A DNA stretch of 64,000 nucleotides, from NCBI RefSeq assembly GCF_047372505.1, contig NZ_JBKBEU010000001.1, forward strand, positions 310,001-374,000, read 5' to 3'. Position 1 is the first letter of the stretch. Every line of letters starts with the position of its first letter. Below the pieces are notes generated by a model. That model ran no database searches. It had not been told where the DNA came from and worked only from the letters and a program-made list of their open reading frames with translations. The stretch comes from Phaeobacter cretensis. Its GTDB lineage: Bacteria; Pseudomonadota; Alphaproteobacteria; Rhodobacterales; Rhodobacteraceae. This document shows, piece after piece, positions 27,274-35,910 of this stretch. The position numbers were made by a program, and so were the translations under genes.

Positions 27274-28404
27274 TCAGAACTTCCAGCGTGCGCCTGCCAT
27301 AATGGAGGAGCTGTCCTGAAAGCTGGTCCCGCTGGTGTCTGAATAGGAATAGTCGCGGTAGGCAACATAAGTTTCCAGGTTCAGATTATCAAAGTTCTGA
27401 ACTGCAGCGACACCCCAGGATTCCGCATTATCACCGCTGGTGACCATGTCCGAGCCATCATAGTAATCAACGGCGAAGGAGGTCGCGCCTACAGACAGGA
27501 AGTTGGCGGTGTAGCCCAGTTTAGCAAAGCCATAGTCACCTCCGGTATCGCGATCCCCTGCTGCTACCGCAAGGGATACGCCTGTTGGTTCGTGTAATGC
27601 GGCAAAGGATGCAACGATATCACGGGTTTTGGTACCTGGGCCGTTTTCGTTCCAAACCGCACCCAGCGCGCCATTAACGGTGAAATCACCAAGATCGTCA
27701 TTGGTGTAGCGCACAGCAATATCATAGGCCTCGCGATCAGAATTTGATCGCAGGATTTCCTCGCCATAAGACGCCGACACAGTAAACCCGCTGAACTCAG
27801 GTGTGTCATAGCGCACCCGGCCCAAACGACCGCCATCTAAGCTGCGGAATGCGGATCCAATGCTGACCGTCGACAACGCACCCGTGCTGCTACGGAACAG
27901 AAAACCACCAGCCGAGTCTGCGACGGCTGAGGTTTGGATCACGCCAGTACCGGAGAGATCGGACTCTGCAATCCCATCCGACGCAAGCGACCCCTGACCA
28001 AAGGAGAAGGTACCGTAATGCGGCGTTACGTATTGAACATCGACCTTACGGATCCGTGTGCGATCCCAGCTGATATTCTGTGGGCGACCGTTTTGATCAA
28101 CCCCATCCGAGGACCGCAGGCCAAAGGCGGTTTCAAAGTTGAAACGCAAGGTGTTTTCGCCAAACGACTGTTCCAACCAGAACCCAATGCGGGAGTTGGA
28201 GTTGGCATTGTCGACAACGGTGCTGAAATCTTCACTGCCATCGTCAAACGACTGGAAGGACGGGTTGAATTGTCCATAGTAACGGAAAGTTCCGCCCGAG
28301 CCATTCTCATACGTAGGCCCGGCGATGGCTGGTGCTGCGATACCCGCAACGAGGCCGGAAACCAAAGCCGCAACCCCAAAATGTGGGGCAAGTTTGGTAG
28401 TCAT
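27274..28404 (-). CDS. Outer membrane porin
   Basis: A 376-residue general porin. The start is ATG 28404, giving the signal peptide MTTKLAPHFGVAALVSGLVA with cleavage near AIA-GPTYEN. The mature protein is a run of alternating strands (TFRYYGQFNPSFQSFDDG, FGENTLRFNFETAFGLRSSD, and so on) and ends with the aromatic SSIMAGARWKF, the terminal Phe expected for BAM-inserted barrels. Rhodobacteraceae porins of this size form small-solute channels. It is isolated, with its own terminator and a 580-bp upstream gap. Confidence 0.92.
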   Translation of the reverse strand: MTTKLAPHFGVAALVSGLVAGIAAPAIAGPTYENGSGGTFRYYGQFNPSFQSFDDGSEDFSTVVDNANSNSRIGFWLEQSFGENTLRFNFETAFGLRSSDGVDQNGRPQNISWDRTRIRKVDVQYVTPHYGTFSFGQGSLASDGIAESDLSGTGVIQTSAVADSAGGFLFRSSTGALSTVSIGSAFRSLDGGRLGRVRYDTPEFSGFTVSASYGEEILRSNSDREAYDIAVRYTNDDLGDFTVNGALGAVWNENGPGTKTRDIVASFAALHEPTGVSLAVAAGDRDTGGDYGFAKLGYTANFLSVGATSFAVDYYDGSDMVTSGDNAESWGVAAVQNFDNLNLETYVAYRDYSYSDTSGTSFQDSSSIMAGARWKF

Positions 28405-28788
28405 GAGGAGATACTCCAATATTGTTCGGGGCGGCGCCCTCTCCATCCCTAAGGGGCCGTCCTAAATCTGGCGCTATCACGCGAAATTTCGCCGAAGTAC
28501 TCTTGAAATATGCAGCCCTACTTCCTTCGCGACGTTTTGAGCCAATTCTCGCTTACTTGTGATCAGCACGGGGAAGTCATGGCCCGGCATACACCCGTCT
28601 GACGCCCGTGGTTTGCCATCGAAACATTGGAAACGGAGTGCCACCTGCATTGCACCGATGTGTCTGAATCACGAATGCGCATGAGCGCCCGATAGTTCCA
28701 AAAATGCAATTTCTAGAGGAAAGCTTCGAATAAAGGCTAGAATTAATAGATTCTATATCAATATTTCACAATCTCCTGGGGAGCTAAC

Positions 28789-28827
28789 ATGGCGCGACTA
28801 TTCCACCTCGCCTACGTCGAATGGTGA
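28789..28827 (+). CDS. Possible 12-residue leader or small peptide
   Basis: ATG preceded by GGGGAGCTAAC encodes MARLFHLAYVEW then TGA. An AT-rich stretch at 28735-28770 lies just upstream, and a terminator-like hairpin follows at 28955. It could also be a gene remnant. The rest of 28405-28985 shows no gene. Confidence 0.3.
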   Translation: MARLFHLAYVEW

Positions 28828-28954
28828 CTATTCCCGGATCACCACAAGGCGTGAATCTGGTGGGTTGAGTACAACGGCCTGCGTGAACAGACGGTCGAGA
28901 GAACAGTGTTTAGGATCCTGCCGCGCCTATTTGTTCTTTTTTGTTTAGGAGGCT

Positions 28955-28986
28955 GGCGAAGCCCTGCAGAGCGCTTCGCCATTTTT
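28955..28986 (+). terminator. Terminator-like hairpin on the plus strand
   Basis: GGCGAAGC / GCTTCGCC (28955-28962 with 28973-28980) is followed by ATTTTTC on the plus strand. It abuts the stop of the minus-strand reductase gene, but its T run is on the other strand, so it would end a plus-strand transcript from this gap. Confidence 0.5.
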
Positions 28987-30077
28987 CAGACTTCTATTTC
29001 GACCTTACCGATCGGGTTCGAACAACAGGCAAGGATATATCCGGCCTCAATGTCATCGTCCGAGATCCCACCGTTATGTACCATGTGGACATCTCCCGTG
29101 GTCTTTTTGACCTTGCAGGTTCCGCAGACACCAAAGGTGCAGCCCGACGGGATATTCAACCCAACCGAGCGTGCAGCAGCCAGAACGGTGTCAGTCTCTG
29201 CCACTTTGGCGATAACCCCTGAGGTTGCGAAGAGGATTTCGGCAGAGGTTGTGTCATCAGGAACGACATCGTACAGTTCAGGTTGATCTGCCTCTTTCTG
29301 AACCGGCGCACCAAAGCTCTCTTGATAGTAATGATCCATGTCGAAGCCGAGCCCCGACAATGCATCACGCACCGCCTGCATGAAGGCTTCCGGGCCACAA
29401 CAGTAAACCTCACGCTCCAGATAATCTGGCGCCATAAGACCCAGCATCAGCTGATTGAACTGCCCCTGATAGCCAGTCCATGGACGATAGATATCAGGTT
29501 CATCCACAACAAACTTCAGATCCAAATGGGGGGCACGGCTCGCCATCTGTTCCAAGCGCTGCTGAAAGATGATCTCAGACGGGCGTTTGGCGCAATTGAT
29601 AAAGACGATATCCAGATCACGGCCTTCATCCCACATACAGGTGGTCATCGACATCATCGGCGTGATGCCCGAACCAGCCGAGATCAGCAGGAATTTGCGT
29701 GCCGAACTGTTCGCATTGGTAAAGAGACCAGCCGGCCCCATGGCCTTGATTTGCATACCTGGCTTTAGGTGATCCAGCATCCAGCGGGTGCCTATACTGT
29801 CTGCCTGCGCCTTGGCGGTGACCGTGATCGACCGAGGTCGCGACGGGGAGGATGAAATCGTATATGTGCGATGCACAACGCCCCCCGGCTGGCCTGACGC
29901 CGGGATTTCCAGTGTCAGAAACTGCCCAGGTTGATAGGCAAAGAGCGCCCCCGACGGGGCACGGAATGTGAAGCTTGCCGTATGCGGGGTTTCTGGCACG
30001 ACTGATACGCATTCCAACAGTTCGTCGTCTTGCCAGATCGCCGATGTGATGCGGTTGAGGCTATTCATTCCGTTCAC
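28986..30077 (-). CDS. Ferredoxin-NAD(P)H reductase partner of the Rieske oxygenase (GbcB-like)
   Basis: A 363-residue electron-transfer protein. An FAD domain (PGQFLTLEIPASGQ, VVHRTYTISSSPSRP) is followed by an NAD(P) domain (FLLISAGSGITPMMSM, YCCGPEAFMQAVRDAL) and a C-terminal 2Fe-2S ferredoxin domain with SGCTFGVCGTCK and a late CC. It passes electrons from NAD(P)H to the Rieske oxygenase encoded just upstream. The two overlap by 4 bp (ATGA). The domain order matches GbcB of the glycine betaine demethylase. Confidence 0.88.
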   Translation of the reverse strand: MNGMNSLNRITSAIWQDDELLECVSVVPETPHTASFTFRAPSGALFAYQPGQFLTLEIPASGQPGGVVHRTYTISSSPSRPRSITVTAKAQADSIGTRWMLDHLKPGMQIKAMGPAGLFTNANSSARKFLLISAGSGITPMMSMTTCMWDEGRDLDIVFINCAKRPSEIIFQQRLEQMASRAPHLDLKFVVDEPDIYRPWTGYQGQFNQLMLGLMAPDYLEREVYCCGPEAFMQAVRDALSGLGFDMDHYYQESFGAPVQKEADQPELYDVVPDDTTSAEILFATSGVIAKVAETDTVLAAARSVGLNIPSGCTFGVCGTCKVKKTTGDVHMVHNGGISDDDIEAGYILACCSNPIGKVEIEV

Positions 30078-31297
30078 TCCGCAGCAATGGCTTTGTCAGC
30101 CCATTGCTTGGACAGGGTTGCGCAGTACCAATCAACAAATTGGCTCACACCGGCTTCCTGGGTAGGGGAATATGGCCCCGGCTGATATGCAGGTGAATTG
30201 ATGCCCATTTGGTTGGCTTCCACCACCACACGATCTTCCTCATTTGTGGCCACCCAGACTTCGGTCAGTCGCTTGATGTCGTAGTCCACACCTTCCACCG
30301 CATCTTTGTGAACCAACCATTTTGTTGTCACCTCGGTTTCCGTTGCGGAGATCGGCGTCACCCGAAACACAAGGGTATGATCTGACATGAAATGGTTCCA
30401 GGTGGATGGGTAGTGGTACTTCAGCAGTGCGCCTGCGTCCTTGAACGGAAAGGACGAATTTGGTTTGTGCACTGCGACTTTGCCATCCATCGTGTAGCTT
30501 TCGGTGCTACCTAGCAACGGCATGCGAACCAGTCGCCATTCGGAATCCTCCGAAATTGTGAATTGAGACGGGGCACCAACCGCCTCGCACTTCTCCACAT
30601 GGGCGCTCAGGATGGAGGCCGTGCCCTCATTGTCATTCCCGATTGCCGCCGGATCATCGGGAAACGTCCGGCACAGCGACGGGTGATTGCCGCCACAGTG
30701 ATAACATTCTCGGTTGTTTTCCCAGACCAGCTTCCAATTGCCTTTCTCAACGATTGAACTTTCATAGGCGACCTTTGAGTTGGCCAGATCATGTGGCGAA
30801 AGATAGCTCTCGACCGTGGCAGAAAATGCTTCAAAATCCGGCGCCTCATCTGCCAAGCAGATATAGACCAAACCGGCGAGCTCGCGGCAGTGAACTGTTT
30901 TTAATCCATGCTGTTTGGGATCAAAATTCGGCCCCATGTCGCGTGCCCACAGCAACGATCCATCCAGTTCGTATGTCCATTGATGATAAGGGCAAACCAG
31001 CTTGGGAGCGTGACCCTTGGCAGCGGTGCAGATAACCGATCCGCGATGACGACAGCTGTTGTGAAAAGCCCGGATTTGATTGTCAGCTCCCTTAACAATT
31101 GCGATGCGGTAAGCGCCGATAGTATACGTGACATAGCTGCCCGACTTCTCCAACTCACAGGCCGGAACCGCAAACAGCCACGCCTGATAATGAATGGCTT
31201 CCAAATCGTTCTGAAACACATCCGGATCAGTATAGAACGCTTGTTCCAATGCGTATCCGGGACTCCGTCGGGCCAATAAGGCCTGGATATTGTTCAC
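30074..31297 (-). CDS. Rieske non-heme iron oxygenase, glycine betaine demethylase type (GbcA-like)
   Basis: A 407-residue alpha subunit. The Rieske 2Fe-2S motif is CRHRGSVICTAAKGHAPK...CPYHQW, and the mononuclear iron site is in NNRECYHCGGNHPSLC. The N-terminus ARRSPGYALEQAFYTDPDVF is typical of quaternary-amine demethylases (GbcA, Stc2). Such enzymes oxidatively remove a methyl group, for example from glycine betaine to give dimethylglycine and formaldehyde. The start is GTG 31297, with AGGAG just upstream. A cobalamin riboswitch and a short leader frame precede it. The exact substrate (glycine betaine or stachydrine) is not proven. Confidence 0.85.
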   Translation of the reverse strand: MNNIQALLARRSPGYALEQAFYTDPDVFQNDLEAIHYQAWLFAVPACELEKSGSYVTYTIGAYRIAIVKGADNQIRAFHNSCRHRGSVICTAAKGHAPKLVCPYHQWTYELDGSLLWARDMGPNFDPKQHGLKTVHCRELAGLVYICLADEAPDFEAFSATVESYLSPHDLANSKVAYESSIVEKGNWKLVWENNRECYHCGGNHPSLCRTFPDDPAAIGNDNEGTASILSAHVEKCEAVGAPSQFTISEDSEWRLVRMPLLGSTESYTMDGKVAVHKPNSSFPFKDAGALLKYHYPSTWNHFMSDHTLVFRVTPISATETEVTTKWLVHKDAVEGVDYDIKRLTEVWVATNEEDRVVVEANQMGINSPAYQPGPYSPTQEAGVSQFVDWYCATLSKQWADKAIAAE

Positions 31298-31347
31298 TTC
31301 TTGCTCTCCTGCCGCGCCCCGCGGCTTTGCTGGAGCAGATGAGGCAT
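31294..31347 (-). CDS. Possible leader peptide coupled to the Rieske gene
   Basis: ATG CCT CAT ... encodes MPHLLQQSRGARQESKK, and its TGA overlaps the GTG start of the Rieske gene (GTGA). Within it GCCGCG-GGG-CGCGGC (31325-31311) folds into a hairpin directly in front of the AGGAG of the main gene. No clear ribosome site precedes the leader, and the open frame also extends upstream, so this is tentative. Confidence 0.3.
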   Translation of the reverse strand: MPHLLQQSRGARQESKK

Positions 31348-31417
31348 GAACACAGCGTATCGGTGCCTGAGGATGCGACCGTCTCCTGTGCCCGAACCGC
31401 CACCCGCAGTTTGAATT

Positions 31418-31570
31418 TTGCAAGGCTGGTTTCCGGACTCAGAAGGGGTATCTACCCGAGATAGGCACCTTCCCGAGATCCTCATCTCAGTGGTCGCTTG
31501 CCGTCTCTGACCTTCATTACCGTTGCGGGGGCAGTGCTGGAGTCAAACCAGCTTCCCAATTCTCCGTGAC
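31418..31570 (-). promoter_or_regulatory. Cobalamin (B12) riboswitch
   Basis: Read on the minus strand the conserved blocks appear in order: TTGGGAAGCTGGT, ACTGCCCCCGCAACGGTAA, the B12-box-type CCACTG, TCGGGAAGGTG, and GAGTCCGGAAACCAGCC. This is the full canonical aptamer. It lies about 120 nt upstream of the GTG of the Rieske oxygenase gene. No U-tract terminator separates them, so control is probably at translation initiation through the GC hairpin next to the ribosome site. Confidence 0.96.
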
Positions 31571-31783
31571 AACTTAACGAAGCCGCGGCACCTCACACGG
31601 CAGTGATATTGCAGACAAAACAACACGCGCTGCAAAGCTTGCGACATCTTCGGCATCAAAACAGACGCGTCTATTTTTTCTTGAGGAAATGGAGTTTGAC
31701 CGAGGTGTGCACGGATCCATCGCCAAAGGTGGCTCAGTGTCGGGTACCGCCGATGAGTTCACCCTAGAGACTGGCGAAGTACG

Positions 31784-32239
31784 TCATTGTGATAGGCAGC
31801 TTGCTACCCCATCACAGGTTGTTGCGCGAAACTGCAGCAACAAACGCGCCGTTTCATCAGTCGCGCCAAGCGGCGCGTTTTCTGAGCAGAGATAGCCTTT
31901 GTGGCTCTCCAATTGGATCAGAAACGTTTCATCCCAGCCATCGCTCACAGCAAGCATCTGCTCAGCTGAATAGAGCAAATGATCAACAAAAGCGGCATAA
32001 GCTCCACCCTGGTTGGAAGCGATCAATTGGCATCCATCCATCGGACGCGAAAATTGCGGGCTTGCTACGGCAAGTACAAGATGGCCGCGATACGCCTCCC
32101 GCGCAGATTGCTCCCTTTGCAGCCGGTCGGCTTCATCCAGCTGGATGGTGACACCAATCAGCGCACCAACCGCTACGACTGCCGTTATACAGGCGGCGAT
32201 GGCCTCGATGGGCGAGGCATTGCGCGACAGCCACGTCAC
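31784..32239 (-). CDS. Small membrane-anchored hypothetical protein
   Basis: A 151-residue protein. GTG 32239 overlaps the deiminase stop as GTGA; a TTG at 32266 is a worse choice. One TM helix (AIAACITAVVAVGALIGVTIQL) is followed by a soluble domain with LVLAVASPQFSRPMDG, LLYSAEQMLAVSDGW and three cysteines near the end. I recognise no family. Translational coupling suggests it acts with or near the deiminase. Confidence 0.65.
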   Translation of the reverse strand: MTWLSRNASPIEAIAACITAVVAVGALIGVTIQLDEADRLQREQSAREAYRGHLVLAVASPQFSRPMDGCQLIASNQGGAYAAFVDHLLYSAEQMLAVSDGWDETFLIQLESHKGYLCSENAPLGATDETARLLLQFRATTCDGVASCLSQ

Positions 32240-33318
32240 GTGGCTGGCATCTGCTGCGTTGCGCAATGAATACCGCCGCCCATTTCGCCCAGCGGATCGA
32301 CATTCAACGTCACAATCTCACGGCCCGGATAGTGACGTGTCAGCGCCTCAGCCGCTATTTGATCGGCTTTGGGGTCGCCAAACTGCGCAGCGATCACGCC
32401 GTCGTTGCAAACGTAGTAGTTGGCATAAGATGCGACAAAATCGATGCTGCGCACGCGGCGCCGATTTGGTTCTGGGATAACCTCAACCTCCAGCCCTTCC
32501 GCTACCAAACGATCATGGGTGTTGAGCGCAGCAAAGTGGAACGGATCGGTCATGTCAGGTCTGTCTGGCAGGTTAATCAATACGCGGCCCGGCCCTGTGA
32601 AACGGGCAAGACTGTCAATGTGGTAGTCGGTGATGTCTTCCCCCCAGACACCTTCTGACCAAATCAGCCGGTCGGCACCATAGGCTGCGAGCAGCCGCGT
32701 TTCGACCTCGCTACGGGACAAACCCGGATTGCGGTTCTCGTTGACCCAGCTGCTCTCGTGCGCAAGCAGTAAGCCATGGCCGTCTTGTTCGACGCCCCCC
32801 GCCTCACCGGTCAACCCTGTTGGCAACAGCTCTAGCTCAAGCCGATCAGCCACACGTGCCGCAATTTGACTGTCACGGCGGTTGACTTGTTTTTCGCCCC
32901 AACCATTGAACTGAATATGGCTCACGGCAAGGTCACCCGCCGCGTTCACAGCAAAAATCGGGCCGGCATCACGGCACCAGAGATCCTCGGTCGGAATATC
33001 CCACAGCTCCACTGCGCCGGACAGTTTACGTCTTGCCCCGGCGTGATCCTCATTTGCCGCCAACATCGTCACCGGCTCAAACGCTGAAATCGCGTTTGCA
33101 ACATCGGCAACTGTCTGCTGCACCATATCCAGAAAAACCGGATCAGGATGCACGCCACGATTGACGGGCCATTGCATGAATGTGCGCTGGTGCGGAGCTT
33201 CTTCCGGCGGGACAGAATATCCGAACCCACTACCAATGCCAGTGCCAGCCCTTCCTCTAGCGGATAGACCCATCAAACCCAAAGCCCCCCCTGTCAGTAG
33301 AACGTCACGTCGATGCAT
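32236..33318 (-). CDS. Agmatine deiminase family protein, Tat-exported
   Basis: A 360-residue guanidino-group-modifying enzyme (peptidylarginine deiminase/agmatine deiminase family), which turns agmatine into N-carbamoylputrescine plus ammonia. The N-terminus MHRRDVLLTGGALGLMGL looks like a Tat signal, so the enzyme may be periplasmic, unlike cytoplasmic AguA. Motifs are QRTFMQWP, EDLWCRDAGPIF, GEDITDYHIDSLARF and the C-terminal catalytic cysteine in MGGGIHCATQQMP. Length is normal. The gene is followed by the overlapping membrane protein. Confidence 0.88.
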   Translation of the reverse strand: MHRRDVLLTGGALGLMGLSARGRAGTGIGSGFGYSVPPEEAPHQRTFMQWPVNRGVHPDPVFLDMVQQTVADVANAISAFEPVTMLAANEDHAGARRKLSGAVELWDIPTEDLWCRDAGPIFAVNAAGDLAVSHIQFNGWGEKQVNRRDSQIAARVADRLELELLPTGLTGEAGGVEQDGHGLLLAHESSWVNENRNPGLSRSEVETRLLAAYGADRLIWSEGVWGEDITDYHIDSLARFTGPGRVLINLPDRPDMTDPFHFAALNTHDRLVAEGLEVEVIPEPNRRRVRSIDFVASYANYYVCNDGVIAAQFGDPKADQIAAEALTRHYPGREIVTLNVDPLGEMGGGIHCATQQMPAT

Positions 33319-33615
33319 AATACAAAATCTTTCGCAATTTCCTGAGGCTACGCACCCTAACTACACCACCCGCAAACGATCGAAAACCTGTCTCGTCCTC
33401 TTCGAAGAGAATTGCAGTCAACACGAACATACCGCGTTCGAACCGCCTAATAACGGCTTGAGCGCACCATCAATCGCAGGCATCAGATTGCAAATCAGCG
33501 GGTCGATTGGATGTCGCCGGAGCTGTGCCGAAAACCTGCACAGCATTTGGCTGACCTTCAGCCAGCTTGTACGCGAGAGCAAAGCTGGAAAACCGCGCCC
33601 TCGCCATAGCAGGCG

Positions 33616-35268
33616 TCAGCTTTCGGGACGCCCCAGCGGCTCCAGACTGCTAAAGGGTTTGCCGGTGGCCTGTTCATATTCCTGTTCGTCCCAGAACCCG
33701 ATCAGAATTCCGCCCTCCGCGGCGATTTTTTGACGCGCAAGTACAGCCGGTGTCGCTGTGATACGCGTATGATGACGCCGTGCCCAATCCAGCAACGCCG
33801 CCTCCATCCGGGCTCGTACCTCTACGTGCTCGGGCTGATCAGAGGCCCCAAGATCGCTTAGCTCCTGTGGGTCGGTTTTCTGGTCAAAAAGCACCGGGCG
33901 GAAGCCCTCGCAGCGAACGTATTTCCAACGACCGTCAAAGATCATCACCGTGTGGGCATGTTCTTGTGCTACCCCCAGCTCGCGGGCCATATCGGACCAG
34001 TGGTAGTCGTGCTCGCTGATCGCATAACGCCTGGAAAATCCGTCAGTTCCATTCAGGATCGGGGTTAAATCGCGCCCCTCAATGATATGTGGTTTGGCCT
34101 CGCAACCAAGCGCGTTCATAAATGTTGGCGCCAGATCAATCATCTCGATCAGCTCTTCGCAGGTAGACCCGCGCGAGGCGTTTGCGTCCGGACGGGGATC
34201 TGCGATGATCAGTGGCACCTTGGCGGCGACATCGTGATAGAAATCCTTGTCGCCCATCCAGTGATCACCCATGTAGTCGCCGTGATCTGACGTGAACGCA
34301 ATGATGGTATTGTCACTCAGGCCTGCCTCATCCATCCAGGCAAACAAACGGCCAAGGTTATCATCCAGCTGCTTAATCAACCCCATATAGGCCGGGATCA
34401 CATGTTCACGAACGTGATCACGTGCAAAGCTGCGACATACGCGGGCATTCAGATAGGCCCCCAACAGGGGATGGTCAGTGTTGCGCTCAGCGTCTGAGCG
34501 GATGGGATCAACGACGTGTTCCGCACCATACATATCGTGATAGGGTTCAGGTACGATATAGGGCCAATGCGGTTTGATGTAGGACAGATGGCACATCCAA
34601 GGCCGCCCATCTGCCGTGGCCTCGGTCATGAAATAAATGGCACGATCCGTCATATAGGCAGTCTCAGAGTGCTCTTCCGGCACATCAGCAGGCAAACGTG
34701 AATTTTTAAGAAGCCAGGCCGAGAGCCGTTCGCCATTCTCGTCTAAGCCCGAGTTGGCAAAATCGCCCCAGGGATTATCCGATTTGAAGCCGTTTTTCAC
34801 CAGATAGTCGTCATACGCAGACCAGTTTTGTCGCGCACTGTCCGGGTGTAGCCCATCGTCGCGCTCATAGGGTTCAAAACCACATTCAGACCGGCTGACA
34901 CCAATTGTGCTATCGGGGTCGATACCAAGCCAGGCCATACCCTCCTTGTCGGCTACCATATGGGTTTTTCCAACCAATACGGCCCGCGCACCTGCCTCTC
35001 GCAGATGGTCGCCCAGTGTCGGCTCCCCTACCCGCAGTGGCATGCCATTCCATGTTGACCCGTGGCTGCGCACATAACGGCCCGTATAGGCAGACATCCG
35101 CGACGGCCCACATACCGGCGATTGGATATAAGCCTTGTTGAACTGCACCCCACGCTTGGCCAGCGCATCAATGTGCGGTGTGTGCAAATGCGGATGACCG
35201 TAGCAGCTCAGATAGTCAAACCGCAGCTGGTCGGCCATTATCCACAAAACATTCGGGCGTTTGGTCAT
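33616..35268 (-). CDS. Sulfatase-superfamily hydrolase, phosphonate monoester hydrolase-like
   Basis: A 550-residue alkaline-phosphatase-fold enzyme. The formylglycine motif is CGPSR with Cys53 (QSPVCGPSRMSAYTG), the nucleophile after modification. Metal motifs include WIMADQLRFD at the N-terminus and FTSDHGDYMGDHWMGDKDFYHD. The overall plan (SYIKPHWPY, GLIKQLDDNLGRLF) resembles phosphonate monoester hydrolases/phosphodiesterases of rhizobia more than classical arylsulfatases. No signal peptide is seen, so it is cytoplasmic. It overlaps the MarR gene by 4 bp. The substrate is unknown, possibly the compound taken up by the divergent TRAP system. Confidence 0.87.
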   Translation of the reverse strand: MTKRPNVLWIMADQLRFDYLSCYGHPHLHTPHIDALAKRGVQFNKAYIQSPVCGPSRMSAYTGRYVRSHGSTWNGMPLRVGEPTLGDHLREAGARAVLVGKTHMVADKEGMAWLGIDPDSTIGVSRSECGFEPYERDDGLHPDSARQNWSAYDDYLVKNGFKSDNPWGDFANSGLDENGERLSAWLLKNSRLPADVPEEHSETAYMTDRAIYFMTEATADGRPWMCHLSYIKPHWPYIVPEPYHDMYGAEHVVDPIRSDAERNTDHPLLGAYLNARVCRSFARDHVREHVIPAYMGLIKQLDDNLGRLFAWMDEAGLSDNTIIAFTSDHGDYMGDHWMGDKDFYHDVAAKVPLIIADPRPDANASRGSTCEELIEMIDLAPTFMNALGCEAKPHIIEGRDLTPILNGTDGFSRRYAISEHDYHWSDMARELGVAQEHAHTVMIFDGRWKYVRCEGFRPVLFDQKTDPQELSDLGASDQPEHVEVRARMEAALLDWARRHHTRITATPAVLARQKIAAEGGILIGFWDEQEYEQATGKPFSSLEPLGRPES

Positions 35269-35774
35269 TGGTCTTTCTCCTCTTCCAGCAGCTCATCAAC
35301 AGGGAGCCGAAGAAAATCTTCGAACCGATCAATGAAGGCTGCAAATTGCTGGAGTTCTTCTGCGGTAAAGGCGCGCCTTAGTCCTTCCCGTCGCTGTTTC
35401 ATAATAGGGGCCGTCTGCGCATAGGCAGCCTGCCCCGCATCCGTCAATGTCACGTTCATCTGGCGGCCGTCGATCTCATCTCGCTCCATGGTTACAAATC
35501 CCTTTTGCCGCATCCCCGGAAGAGCCCGGCTCAATTGGGAGTGATCAACACGCTGTATGGAGGCCATCTCTCGGATCGACAAAGGACCGGCCTCGGTGAG
35601 ATCCCAAAGCACCCGCCATTCCACCACAGAAAGCCCACCAGCCCGTTGCAGAAACTTCGCGGCCTGGCTGCGGGATGCCGCATAGGCAGCAGGCATCCGG
35701 GAAAAGATATTCACATCTTCCCGAGCACGCCGCGCCTTGATCCTTTCGGACTTTGAAATGGGTGGTTTGATCAT
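35265..35774 (-). CDS. MarR-family transcriptional regulator
   Basis: A 169-residue regulator. The start is ATG 35774 after GGAGGAG; an upstream frame to 35804 is less likely. The winged HTH spans GGLSVVEWRVLWDLTEAGPLSIREMA to QLSRALPGMRQKGFVTMERDEIDGRQMNVTLT. It heads the marR-sulfatase unit and faces the TRAP genes, so it probably controls both. The shared intergenic region has TATACGTGACAAGTCATATA at 35810-35829, an imperfect inverted repeat around TGAC-AA-GTCA that is a candidate operator. Confidence 0.9.
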   Translation of the reverse strand: MIKPPISKSERIKARRAREDVNIFSRMPAAYAASRSQAAKFLQRAGGLSVVEWRVLWDLTEAGPLSIREMASIQRVDHSQLSRALPGMRQKGFVTMERDEIDGRQMNVTLTDAGQAAYAQTAPIMKQRREGLRRAFTAEELQQFAAFIDRFEDFLRLPVDELLEEEKDQ

Positions 35775-35910
35775 TCTCTCCTCCGAGTTCTGATAAAGCC
35801 TCAAAAGATTATACGTGACAAGTCATATACTTTTTGCAACCGTTCAGGCGCGACCGAAACAATTGGGGGGTGCATTCGTGGAGAGATGTACCATTTCGGG
35901 GAGGAAACGC

